A DNA stretch of 49,976 nt from Blastococcus sp. MG754426 (GTDB lineage: Bacteria; Actinomycetota; Actinomycetes; Mycobacteriales; Geodermatophilaceae): the NCBI RefSeq assembly GCF_021699055.1, contig NZ_SSXC01000028.1:1-49976 (forward strand), read 5' to 3'. Below the pieces are notes generated by a model. The model ran no database searches. It worked only from the letters and a program-made list of their open reading frames with translations, and had not been told where the DNA came from. Within the stretch, counting starts at the first letter, position 1, and each line of letters opens with the position of its first letter. This document shows, in pieces, positions 1-6,548 of this stretch. The position numbers and the translations under genes are program-made.

Positions 1-1
1 C

Positions 2-206
2 ACCCGCATCGTGCTGGGCCCCGAGGGTCAGCCCCTGGACGTGGGCCGCACCCCGGCCCCTCCGCAGGGGCCCGCCGCGAGCCTGCGAGTGGCGGGGGGC
101 GGAGGGGTCCTTTCATTCGCCGGTTGCGACGCCCCGGCCCACTGGTGCGACGTGCACCACCTGGTGCACTGGGCCGACGGCGGGGACACCTCCCTGGAGA
201 ACTCCG
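2..206 (+). pseudogene. HNH endonuclease (DUF222-type) gene, 5' side fragment interrupted by an integrative element
   Basis: The frame enters from the left edge and shows the end of the DUF222/HNH family core: LDVGRT, then FAGCDAPAHWCDVHH and HWADGGDTSLENS. These are the first half of the HNH zinc/nuclease site. Between LDVGRT and FAGC the reading is low-complexity and does not match the usual family stretch (roughly RRL...RRAL.VRDGGC), while the +1 frame there reads RPLRRG, so small compensating indels are likely and the gene was probably already damaged. After the Ser of LENS the homology stops at the AACTCCG core. The rest of the HNH motif (LLCERHH) lies about 4 kb away at 4203. The start codon is outside the window. 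Confidence 0.85.
200..206 (+). other. attL core (AACTCCG)
   Basis: This is the left copy of the 7-bp core shared by both element edges. To its left is HNH coding sequence. To its right the HNH homology ends abruptly and the cargo gene starts 48 bp later. Crossover inside this core is inferred from the frame restoration. Confidence 0.75.
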
Positions 207-253
207 CCCATCGGCAGGGCATCCCCCCGAGCGCATGTGTCAGGGTGTGAGTC

Positions 254-1714
254 ATGCGAGTTCTCTGCCTCGATTGCAGGCTTGGCATCGACGCCGATGA
301 CTACAGCTTCGGATCCACGATTTCTCTGTACGACTATGACGTCGTCATCTGGGACCCAGCGAACTCGCTAGAGGACTACACACTCCATTCCACGACCTAC
401 ATGGGGCTCCCTAGTCTCGCCACACACAAGTCAGCCGCGTTGCAACGAGACGTCGCGCGGCGACGGACAGAGTTCCTTGAATTCATAAATCTCGGGCGCA
501 CTTTGATCGTCTTCGTCCCTGGCGCAACCGAGGTCTATATTGACACTGGCGAGCGGCAGCATTCCGGAACTGGGCGAAACCGAGCTACGACGAAGATCGT
601 CAAAGAGTTCGACATCATGAAGGCCGTGCCAGCCAATATTGAGCTGAAGCCAGCGGCTGGATTTGAGATGGAAGCGGCTAGCGACCTGATCGGCCCGCTT
701 TTTCGGCGCACTCCTGGCGCTTGGCTCTACCGATCCGTCTTGGAGAAAGAAGACACTCTTCGGCCCCTGTTGCACGTTAAGGGGACTCGCAAGATTGTGT
801 CGGGAATGATCCGGCAAAAGAATAGTGGCGGCTTGTTACTGCTGCTCCCCGACCTAATCCTCGATGATTCTGACGAAGACGCTGGAGGAACGGAAGAGTC
901 TGCCGGGGAAAGCTCCTCTCTCAGGGACGCGTCTCTCGCACTCCTGGACTGGGTCAGGTCTTTAACCACCGAAGAGGAAGCGAAGGTTCCAGACTGGGCG
1001 AGCCGGTTCCTTTTTGCAAGCGAGCTCGAACGGACCGAACGCCGATCGAAACTGGAGGCGGAATTGTCTGAGACGCTGGCCCGCCTCGATTTGCTCAAGG
1101 CGGAGGAAGCCCAGGAAGCGCAGTGGAAGGTGCTTATCCATGGCGGCGGAGAGTCACTGGAGCGCCAGGTGGCCCGCGCATTCGAGGTGTTCGGCTTCAC
1201 TCTCGAAGACACGGTAAAGGGGCGAAGTGACCTCCGCGCCGTTCGAGGGGACGCGCGTGCGGTGGTCGAGGTCAAGGGCCTCGCCAAGAGTGCGGGCGAG
1301 AAGCATGCCGCCCAGCTTGAGAAGTGGGTGTCCGACGAGCTGGCCAACGGAAAACCGGCGAAGGGCATCCTCGTGGTCAACGCCTGGCGCGATATTCCAG
1401 TGGATGAGCGACGGGAGGACGTATTCCCGGACCAGATGCTGGCGTATTCCGCGCAGCGGAATCACTGTCTGGTGTCGGGACTGCAACTGCTCGCGATGGC
1501 GCGGGCTTGCATTGCTGACCCGTCTCGTGCGGACGAGTTGGCCAGCCTGCTACTGGAGACGACCGGGCGGATCTCCGGATGGGACGACGCTTCTCGTGTC
1601 TTCGAGGCGACAACCACGGACGAAGTAAGCGTGGGCAAGGAAGCCGATCTGCCCTCCGCTGCCGCCGGTCAGATCGAGGGTGAGTCAGCCGAGGAGGAAG
1701 ACCCGAAGGACTAG
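254..1714 (+). CDS. Uncharacterised protein: N-terminal alpha/beta domain, coiled coil, C-terminal PD-(D/E)xK nuclease-like domain
   Basis: 486 aa; I do not recognise the full-length family. Residues 1-200 look like an alpha/beta domain, with hydrophobic strands RVLCL, DVVIWD, TLIVFVP and GGLLLLLPDL. Residues 203-222 are an acidic linker and about 252-292 a charged coiled coil. Residues 296-400 carry a restriction-endonuclease-like pattern: E303 in a helix, D326 (SDL), E339-V-K341 (VVEVKG) and strand ILVVN at 372-376. The tail is acidic. Codon use is clearly more A/T-rich than in the neighbours (AAT, ATT, TTG, AAA are common), a sign of transfer. It is the main cargo of the 4-kb element, directly inside attL. 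By analogy with other island cargo it may cleave DNA, for example in defence or element maintenance; that role is inference. The ATG at 254 is the first start in the frame. Confidence 0.8.
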   Translation: MRVLCLDCRLGIDADDYSFGSTISLYDYDVVIWDPANSLEDYTLHSTTYMGLPSLATHKSAALQRDVARRRTEFLEFINLGRTLIVFVPGATEVYIDTGERQHSGTGRNRATTKIVKEFDIMKAVPANIELKPAAGFEMEAASDLIGPLFRRTPGAWLYRSVLEKEDTLRPLLHVKGTRKIVSGMIRQKNSGGLLLLLPDLILDDSDEDAGGTEESAGESSSLRDASLALLDWVRSLTTEEEAKVPDWASRFLFASELERTERRSKLEAELSETLARLDLLKAEEAQEAQWKVLIHGGGESLERQVARAFEVFGFTLEDTVKGRSDLRAVRGDARAVVEVKGLAKSAGEKHAAQLEKWVSDELANGKPAKGILVVNAWRDIPVDERREDVFPDQMLAYSAQRNHCLVSGLQLLAMARACIADPSRADELASLLLETTGRISGWDDASRVFEATTTDEVSVGKEADLPSAAAGQIEGESAEEEDPKD

Positions 1715-1757
1715 GCGATCCGCCAGGTGCCTGCGTCGACCGCTTGGCGGTGGGGGG

Positions 1758-1883
1758 CCGGGGACACTCTTCCCCCGGACCCCGCAACTGCCGGTTGCGG
1801 TCGTTCCACTTCGCTGACCGCCGCGCGAGGGCGGCGGTCAAGGGTGCCGGAGGCATCGCGTAGCGGCGCGGAGCGCCCTTGAC
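1758..1883. repeat. Cluster of GC-rich inverted repeats downstream of the nuclease-like gene
   Basis: The gap of about 300 bases between the nuclease-like gene and the HTH gene holds no convincing ORF but has four stems in a row: CCGGGG/CCCCGG (1758-1763 with 1773-1778), CCGCAAC/GTTGCGG (1782-1788 with 1794-1800), GACCGCCG/CGGCGGTC (1816-1823 with 1832-1839) and GTCAAGGG/CCCTTGAC (1837-1844 with 1876-1883). They could be terminators for the nuclease-like gene or part of a structured RNA. None is followed by a T run. Confidence 0.5.
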
Positions 1884-1993
1884 GGCCGCGCGCCAGAGTC
1901 GGGGACGGGGCAAGGCGCCGGAGGCGCCCCTTGGGAACGTTGCGAATAGGTACCCCACTGCAGGTCAGAGCCTTGTCCCATAACAACTTTGGT

Positions 1994-2020
1994 TTACGTG
2001 TGCGACAACGTAAGTTGTCG
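1994..2020. promoter_or_regulatory. Overlapping inverted repeats directly upstream of the HTH gene (putative operator)
   Basis: Two nested inverted repeats lie just before the GTG at 2024: TTACG (1994-1998) with CGTAA (2009-2013), and CGACAAC (2003-2009) with GTTGTCG (2014-2020; 4-nt spacer GTAA). A further ACAACTT occurs at 1983-1989. Their position suggests autoregulation by the small HTH protein; this is inferred. Confidence 0.5.
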
Positions 2021-2023
2021 GTC

Positions 2024-2344
2024 GTGAACCGCGCCCAAAGACGGGCCGCAGAGCGGCGCGCGACCAAGCACCGCCCGCGGCCGGGCCTGCTGATCGAATC
2101 GCCGCCACCGGCGGCGCAGCCGCCGAGTGCGGCGAGAGACGTGGCTCCCTCGGTCCCGCCAAGGGTCAACGAGGTCGACATGCTGGTGCGGCTACGCCGA
2201 GCGGCCCAGCGGCGTGCAGAGGCCGAGTCGGCACTGCTGGCCGAGATGCGACAAGCGCGCGCTGCCGGGTTGTCGTTCGCTCGGATCGGCGGCGCAGTGC
2301 AAGTCTCGGCGCAGGCCGTACGGCAACGGCTGCTCCGCGACTGA
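2024..2344 (+). CDS. Small helix-turn-helix protein of the element
   Basis: 106 aa from the GTG at 2024. I chose it over an upstream ATG at 1931 because the protein then begins with MNRAQRRAAERRA, a common start style in actinobacteria, and because the region before it is a palindromic operator. The N-terminal half is basic and proline/alanine-rich. The C-terminal half, from VNEVDMLVRLRRAAQRR, is a helix followed by an HTH-like segment (ARAAGLSFARIGGAVQVSAQAVRQRLLRD), similar in pattern to sigma-like or MerR/Xre recognition helices (LS..RIG.A..VS.QAV.QR). It probably binds DNA and may regulate itself, the cargo or the recombinase. The exact family is not recognised. Confidence 0.6.
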   Translation: MNRAQRRAAERRATKHRPRPGLLIESPPPAAQPPSAARDVAPSVPPRVNEVDMLVRLRRAAQRRAEAESALLAEMRQARAAGLSFARIGGAVQVSAQAVRQRLLRD

Positions 2345-2502
2345 CTGCGAACCTGTCGGACCCATCCGGCAGACTGCACGGGCGCGGCAGAGCCGTCGGG
2401 TCACCCACTCGGGCCCGGCGGCGGGTAGGACCCCAATCCCCGCGTGCGGTGCCTCTATCGAGTCGGTGGGCGGCAGGCTGCTGATGCCGGAGCAGTAACT
2501 GA

Positions 2503-2613
2503 GCCGAGGGCGTAGGCGCCGGGGTCGATCCCTACTGGATCGATGCCTCGGAGCGCGTCGTGCACTGCAACTGTTCTTTCACGTCCCCGACGGGGGCGAC
2601 GTGGCCAAGCTGA
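2503..2613 (+). pseudogene. Short residual reading frame before the small element ORF
   Basis: An open frame without ATG reads GVDPYWIDASERVVHCNCSF followed by TSPTGATWPS and a stop at 2611-2613. Its amino-acid pattern (PYWIDA, HCNC) looks protein-like rather than random. It overlaps the GTG of the next ORF at 2601 by 13 bases. It may be the tail of a lost gene or a tiny gene started at an unusual codon. Low certainty. Confidence 0.2.
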
Positions 2614-2837
2614 CTCCGGCCCAGGTGGCAGAGTGGCTGGCCGCCTCCTGCGCGGCCCAGGGCGTGCCGGTCCGGGTGACCGACCCGCAGGTACTGGCGA
2701 CGGTGGCGGCGCTGTTGCCGCCGCCGGAGGCGGGACCGGCGACCGCGCGGAGCGCGGGCGGGGATCGGCCCGGCGCGGCTCAGCCTCGCCAGACCGCGCG
2801 CACCCGCGATGGGCTCAGCGACCGGGCGCCGGGCTGA
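2601..2837 (+). CDS. Small hypothetical protein next to the serine recombinase
   Basis: 78 aa from a GTG. The first 40 residues (KLTPAQVAEWLAASCAAQG, then VPVRVTDPQVLATVAALL) have a clear amphipathic pattern, and I recall similar small proteins beside serine recombinases in actinobacterial elements (memory, not checked). The proline/arginine-rich C-terminus overlaps the 3' end of the convergent recombinase gene by 58 bases and is probably not structured. The function is unknown; an accessory or excision-related role is only a guess. The frame is open upstream to 2499, so the start could be earlier if a non-standard codon is used. Confidence 0.45.
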   Translation: MAKLTPAQVAEWLAASCAAQGVPVRVTDPQVLATVAALLPPPEAGPATARSAGGDRPGAAQPRQTARTRDGLSDRAPG

Positions 2838-4177
2838 CCGGGTTCGATCACCGCGTGGTCGAGTACCGCTGAGACGATCGCGGCCTGCCGCGACAGGCTC
2901 AGGTCGTCCCACTGGTCGCGCAGGTGACCGCCGTTGCCCGGCAGGCCGGTCAGGGCGTCGGTGCGGGTGAGGGCGGTGAGCTGGCGCTGCCGGTCGGCCA
3001 TGCGCCGCTCGATCGGCTCGCGGGCGGCCCGCCATTCGCGGGCACTGATCTCCTGCTTGCCGAACATCACCGCGAGCCCGTCGAGCTGGGCCTGGTCGCC
3101 GGCCAGCCCGTCGGAGAGCTCGGCGGCGGCGGTGTCCTCGCGCCGGCCGGCCAGCACGTCGGCCAGCTCGGGGCCGTCGAGGCGTTGTAGAACGGCCTCG
3201 ACCAGGAGCGCCTCGAGCGGTTCGGCGACGACGGTGAGCCGCCCGCAGCCGCCGTGGTCGGGGCCTTTGAGGCAGACGTAGCGGCGGGAGTTCTCGCGCG
3301 GGGAGGCGTAGAGCCTTCGGCCGCACTTGCCGCAGCGCAGCAGCCCGGACAGTACGTAGCGGCGCGGTGTGCGGCGTCCGCTGGCCACGCGCTCGGCCAT
3401 GCGGGCCAGCACCCGGTCCCGGTCGGCGGGGTCGATGATCGCGGGCCACTGCGCGGGGCCGACCACTTCGCCCAGGTGCTCGCGCAGTCCGGCGATGCGC
3501 CCGGAGCGCAGCAGCCCGCGCAGCGTCGGGGAACGCCACTCGCGGCCGGTCACCGTGGACACGCCCTGCTCGGTGAGCCAGGTGCACAGCGACCGCAGAC
3601 TTTCCCCGGCCAGGTAGCGGGCGACCAGATGCCGGATCACCTCGGCCTCGTCCGGGCGCACGGTCACCCGGTCGGCCTCGTAGCCGAAGGGTCGGACGCT
3701 GCCGCCGTGCGGGACACCGGAGGCCGCGTTCTGCTCCCACTTGCGTCGCATGCGGCGGCTCTTGGCCGCTGACTCGTTCGCTGCCACCGCCGCCATGATC
3801 CTTCCGATCAGCAGCCCGTCCCCGGTGCCCAGGTCCATGTCCCCGGACACGAACCGCACCTTGCGGACACCGGCGGCGTCCACCGTGGCGACGAACTGCT
3901 CCAACTCCACCGGACGGCGGGTCAGCCGGTCAACGTGGTAGCAGATCACCGCGTCACGTAGGCCGTCGGCCAGGTCGGTGAGCATCTGCTGATAGGCCGG
4001 GCGGCGCTTGCCCGAGTAGGCCGACAGGTCGTTGTCGACGTACTCCTGCGCGACCGGCCAGCCGACCTGCTCCGCCAGGCGGCGGCAGTCCTCCAACTGG
4101 CGGGTGACGCCCAGGGCGCGGCCCTCGGTGTCGCTGCTGATCCGCGCGTAGACCGCCGCCGCTCTGACCTCCGACAT
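2780..4177 (-). CDS. Large serine recombinase (integrase/resolvase family)
   Basis: 465 aa. Residues 5-150 are the resolvase catalytic domain with YARIS (nucleophile Ser14) and the DRLTRR arginines (about 84-88). Residues 160-265 match the recombinase domain, followed by a zinc ribbon with C282, C285, C302 and C311, and a coiled-coil stretch at about 350-405. This is the architecture of phage-type serine integrases that join attP and attB without host factors, though shorter than most phage ones. It starts 26 bp from the attR core and reads inwards, so it should mobilise this 4-kb element. The C-terminus overlaps the small ORF on the other strand. All key residues are present, so it is probably functional. 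Confidence 0.93.
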   Translation of the reverse strand: MSEVRAAAVYARISSDTEGRALGVTRQLEDCRRLAEQVGWPVAQEYVDNDLSAYSGKRRPAYQQMLTDLADGLRDAVICYHVDRLTRRPVELEQFVATVDAAGVRKVRFVSGDMDLGTGDGLLIGRIMAAVAANESAAKSRRMRRKWEQNAASGVPHGGSVRPFGYEADRVTVRPDEAEVIRHLVARYLAGESLRSLCTWLTEQGVSTVTGREWRSPTLRGLLRSGRIAGLREHLGEVVGPAQWPAIIDPADRDRVLARMAERVASGRRTPRRYVLSGLLRCGKCGRRLYASPRENSRRYVCLKGPDHGGCGRLTVVAEPLEALLVEAVLQRLDGPELADVLAGRREDTAAAELSDGLAGDQAQLDGLAVMFGKQEISAREWRAAREPIERRMADRQRQLTALTRTDALTGLPGNGGHLRDQWDDLSLSRQAAIVSAVLDHAVIEPGQPGARSLSPSRVRAVWRG

Positions 4178-4183
4178 GGGGGC

Positions 4184-4189
4184 AGATTA
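4184..4189 (-). promoter_or_regulatory. -10 box of the recombinase gene (leaderless)
   Basis: TAATCT on the minus strand ends 6 nt before the ATG of the recombinase. The upstream promoter DNA runs through the attR core at 4203-4209, so part of the promoter is host DNA in the integrated state and element DNA in the excised circle. Confidence 0.5.
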
Positions 4190-4202
4190 GCGAAGCGTCG
4201 CA

Positions 4203-4209
4203 AACTCCG
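4203..4209 (+). other. attR core (AACTCCG)
   Basis: This is the right copy of the 7-bp core. The sequence to its right is the second half of the HNH gene, in frame with the first half. The sequence to its left is the recombinase promoter. Confidence 0.75.
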
Positions 4210-4310
4210 GGCTGCTGTGCGAACGGCACCACACGAAGGTGCACCACGGGTTCCGCGTCGAACGCCGACCCGACGGCCGATGGCGCACCTGGCGGCCCGA
4301 CGGCACCGAA
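4203..4310 (+). pseudogene. HNH endonuclease gene, 3' side fragment
   Basis: In frame from the attR core this reads [17 protein letters not shown], then [19 protein letters not shown], the standard end of DUF222/HNH proteins. LLCERHH completes the HNH site begun in the fragment at 2-206. The frame stays open to 4478 and overlaps the upp gene, so the original stop codon seems lost or lies where I cannot recognise it. Confidence 0.85.
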
Positions 4311-4359
4311 GGGGGCACCGGCTGCGAGGACGGCACCCGGTCCCGCCCGCACCGGCCGA

Positions 4360-4365
4360 TACGGT
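4360..4365 (+). promoter_or_regulatory. -10 box of upp (leaderless)
   Basis: TACGGT lies 7 nt before the GTG start, the spacing expected for a leaderless transcript. No Shine-Dalgarno sequence is visible. Confidence 0.5.
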
Positions 4366-4372
4366 GTCCGGC

Positions 4373-4996
4373 GTGCAGCTCACCGTCGTCGACCACCCGC
4401 TGGCCCGTGCCCGTCTGTCCCGGATGCGCGACGAGCGCACGGACAACGCCATGTTCCGCGCCGCGCTCCGCGAGCTGACGCAGATGCTGGTGTACGAGGC
4501 CACCCGCGACCTCGCGATCGCCGAGGAGCCGATCACCACCCCGGTCACCACGACCACGGGGTACCGGCTGGCCGCCCCGCCGCTCATCGTCCCGGTGCTG
4601 CGCGCCGGCCTCGGCATGGCCGACACCGCGCACGGGATGCTGCCGGAGTCGCAGATGGGTTTCGTCGGGCTCGCCCGCAACGAGGAGACCTTCCAGCCCG
4701 AGGCCTACATGGCCTCGCTGCCCGAGAGCCTGGTGGACCGCGACGTCTTCGTCCTCGACCCGATGCTCGCCACCGGCGGTTCGCTGGTGCACTGCTGCGA
4801 GCTGCTGACCGCCCGCGGCACGACGTCGATCACCGTGCTCTGCGCCCTGGCCGCCCCCGACGGGCTGCGCCGGCTCGAGGAGAGCGGCCTGCCGCTGCGG
4901 GTGTTCACCGCCAGCGTCGACGAGGGGCTCAACGACAAGGCCTACATCGTCCCGGGCCTCGGCGACGCCGGCGACCGCCAGTTCGGCGCGGTCTGA
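4373..4996 (+). CDS. upp: Uracil phosphoribosyltransferase
   Basis: 207 aa, the usual length. It converts uracil and PRPP to UMP in pyrimidine salvage. [18 protein letters not shown] at the start, [10 protein letters not shown] and the PRPP-binding stretch [11 protein letters not shown], with GLND near the end, are family hallmarks. The open frame extends upstream to 4217, but that part is HNH remnant. The GTG at 4373 gives the right protein start ([11 protein letters not shown]) and has a -10 box 7 nt upstream. The next gene starts 2 nt after its stop, so the two are co-transcribed. Confidence 0.96.
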   Translation: MQLTVVDHPLARARLSRMRDERTDNAMFRAALRELTQMLVYEATRDLAIAEEPITTPVTTTTGYRLAAPPLIVPVLRAGLGMADTAHGMLPESQMGFVGLARNEETFQPEAYMASLPESLVDRDVFVLDPMLATGGSLVHCCELLTARGTTSITVLCALAAPDGLRRLEESGLPLRVFTASVDEGLNDKAYIVPGLGDAGDRQFGAV

Positions 4997-4998
4997 CC

Positions 4999-5889
4999 GT
5001 GCGCTTCGGGCTGCTCGGCACCGGCCACTGGGCCAGGGCGGTGCACGCCACCGCGCTGGCCGCCCACCCGACGGCCGAGCTCGCCGGGGTGTGGGGCCGG
5101 GACGCCGGGCGCGCCGACGCGCTGGCGGCGGAGTTCGAGGTGCCCGGGTACGGCGACGTCGACGCGCTGCTGGCCGACGTGGACGCCGTCGCCATCGCGC
5201 TGCCCCCGCACGTGCAGGCGCCGCTCGCCGTGCGCGCGGCCGAGGCGGGCAAGCACCTGCTCCTGGAGAAGCCGATCGCGCTGGACGTCGCCGCGGCCGA
5301 CCGGGTGGTCGACGCGGTGCGGGCGGCCGGCGTCGCCTCGGTCGTCTTCTTCACCTTCCGCTTCCAGACGGCGACCTCCACCTGGCTGACGCAGGCCGCG
5401 CGCACCCGTCTCGCCGGGGGAGCGGGCTCCTGGCTCTCCTCGCTCGCCGGCACCCCCTTCGCCGCCTCGCCCTGGCGCCAGGAGCACGGCGCGCTGTGGG
5501 ACATCGGCCCGCACGCGCTGTCGGTGCTGGTGCCGGCACTCGGGCCGGTCGTCGCCGTGCAGGCCGGGGCCGGGCTGCTCGACACCGTCCACCTGGTGCT
5601 CACCCACGAGTCGGGGGCGGCCTCGACCGTGACGCTGTCGCACACGGTGGCGCCCATGTCGGCCGGCATCGAGTTCTACGTGCACGGCGACGCCGGCCGG
5701 CTGGTCCTGCTGCCCGACGTCGAGGCCCCGGTCGAGGCGTTCGGCGTGGCCGTCGACGAGCTGACGTCGGCGGCCGTCGCCGGGGGCACCCACCCCTGCG
5801 ACGTGGGCTTCGGCCGCGACGTCGTCGCCGTCCTCGCCACGGCCGCCCGGGCGCTCGACTCCGGCTGCCGGGAACCCGTCGGGGCGTGA
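4999..5889 (+). CDS. Gfo/Idh/MocA-family NAD(P)-dependent oxidoreductase
   Basis: 296 aa. The N-terminal Rossmann domain starts directly with RFGLLGTGHWAR (G-x-G-x-x) and includes EAGKHLLLEKPIALD, the family EKP motif whose lysine is catalytic. The C-terminal half is the alpha/beta substrate domain (WDIGPHALSVL). Members oxidise or reduce sugars and related compounds; the substrate cannot be told from sequence. GTG start 2 nt after upp. Confidence 0.88.
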   Translation: MRFGLLGTGHWARAVHATALAAHPTAELAGVWGRDAGRADALAAEFEVPGYGDVDALLADVDAVAIALPPHVQAPLAVRAAEAGKHLLLEKPIALDVAAADRVVDAVRAAGVASVVFFTFRFQTATSTWLTQAARTRLAGGAGSWLSSLAGTPFAASPWRQEHGALWDIGPHALSVLVPALGPVVAVQAGAGLLDTVHLVLTHESGAASTVTLSHTVAPMSAGIEFYVHGDAGRLVLLPDVEAPVEAFGVAVDELTSAAVAGGTHPCDVGFGRDVVAVLATAARALDSGCREPVGA

Positions 5890-5899
5890 CGGCTCTCCC

Positions 5900-6466
5900 T
5901 CAGGGGCGGGCCACCCGGTGGCGGAGCATGACGGTCCCGTTGCCGAACCGGCGGGTCTCCAGCAGTTCCAGCCGGGTGAGGTCGTCCGCGTCCGCGAAGA
6001 GCCGCCGGCCGCGGCCGAGCAGCACGGGCGCCACGTAGAGCCGGTACTCGTCCACGAGGTCCAGCCGGCGGAAGGTCGCGGTCAGGTCCGGGCCGCCGAG
6101 CACCATGTCGCCGCCGGGGAGCTGCTGGAGCGCCCGGATCTCGTCCGGGTCGACCGCGTGGCGGACCTCGGTGGCCCACGGCACCTCGTCGCGGGTGCGG
6201 GAGAACACGATCTTCGGCATGGCCCGCCAGATGCCGGCGAACTCCTTCTCCGGGGCGGAGGCGGCCGGGTCCTCGTCGGCCGTCGGCCAGTACGCGGCCA
6301 TCAGCTCCTGGGTGACCCGGCCCTCGAGGAAGGCGCTCGCCGCCGCCAGCTGGGCGTTCATCCAGCTGTGCAGCTCCTCGTCGACGAGGTGCCAGCTGAT
6401 GTCGTGGTCGGGGCCCTCGAAGAACCCGTCGAGGGACACCGACAGGTGGACGACGATCTTCCGCAT
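5900..6466 (-). CDS. Dihydrofolate reductase family protein (RibD C-terminal domain-like)
   Basis: 188 aa. MRKIVVHLSVSLDGFFEGPDHD is the typical start, and GGPDLTATFRRLDLVDEYRLYVAPVLLGRGRRLF is the typical end of stand-alone RibD-C/DHFR-like proteins, which are NADPH-dependent reductases often of unknown substrate. The ATG at 6466 has a strong GGAGG ribosome site 5 nt upstream; the frame extends further but without family similarity. It converges on the oxidoreductase gene with a 10-bp gap. It is not a true FolA. Confidence 0.88.
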   Translation of the reverse strand: MRKIVVHLSVSLDGFFEGPDHDISWHLVDEELHSWMNAQLAAASAFLEGRVTQELMAAYWPTADEDPAASAPEKEFAGIWRAMPKIVFSRTRDEVPWATEVRHAVDPDEIRALQQLPGGDMVLGGPDLTATFRRLDLVDEYRLYVAPVLLGRGRRLFADADDLTRLELLETRRFGNGTVMLRHRVARP

Positions 6467-6548
6467 GCTTCCTCCGCTCGTGGCCAGGCCTGGCGAGAGG
6501 GGAGACCGCACGCGGCGACGGAACTGAGCGGTGCCGGGCGCCTCGATG

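Larger units (their letters stand above)
200..4209. mobile_element. 4.0-kb serine-recombinase integrative element inserted in an HNH gene
   Basis: The 7-bp sequence AACTCCG occurs at 200-206 and 4203-4209 in the same orientation. Joining the host side of the left copy (…DTSLENS) to the right copy ([15 protein letters not shown]) restores one continuous HNH endonuclease frame, so these are the attL and attR edges of an insertion of about 4003 bp. Inside lie a nuclease-like cargo gene, a helix-turn-helix gene, a small ORF and a large serine recombinase whose start is 26 bp from the right core. That layout is usual for serine integrases, which sit next to attP. There are no conjugation or replication genes, so it is probably a small genomic island or an integrated cargo cassette. 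Confidence 0.85.

Noticed and set aside
1758-1883. Retron-type or CRISPR-type repeat unit
   Set aside because: No reverse transcriptase or cas gene nearby and the stems are all different, so no repeat-spacer pattern exists.
2532-3740. 402-aa minus-strand frame
   Set aside because: Arg/Pro/Gly-rich shadow of the recombinase in another frame.
4217-4372. N-terminal extension of 52 residues on Upp
   Set aside because: It is read from the HNH remnant and promoter DNA; Arg/Pro-rich with no Upp similarity. The GTG at 4373 gives the normal length.
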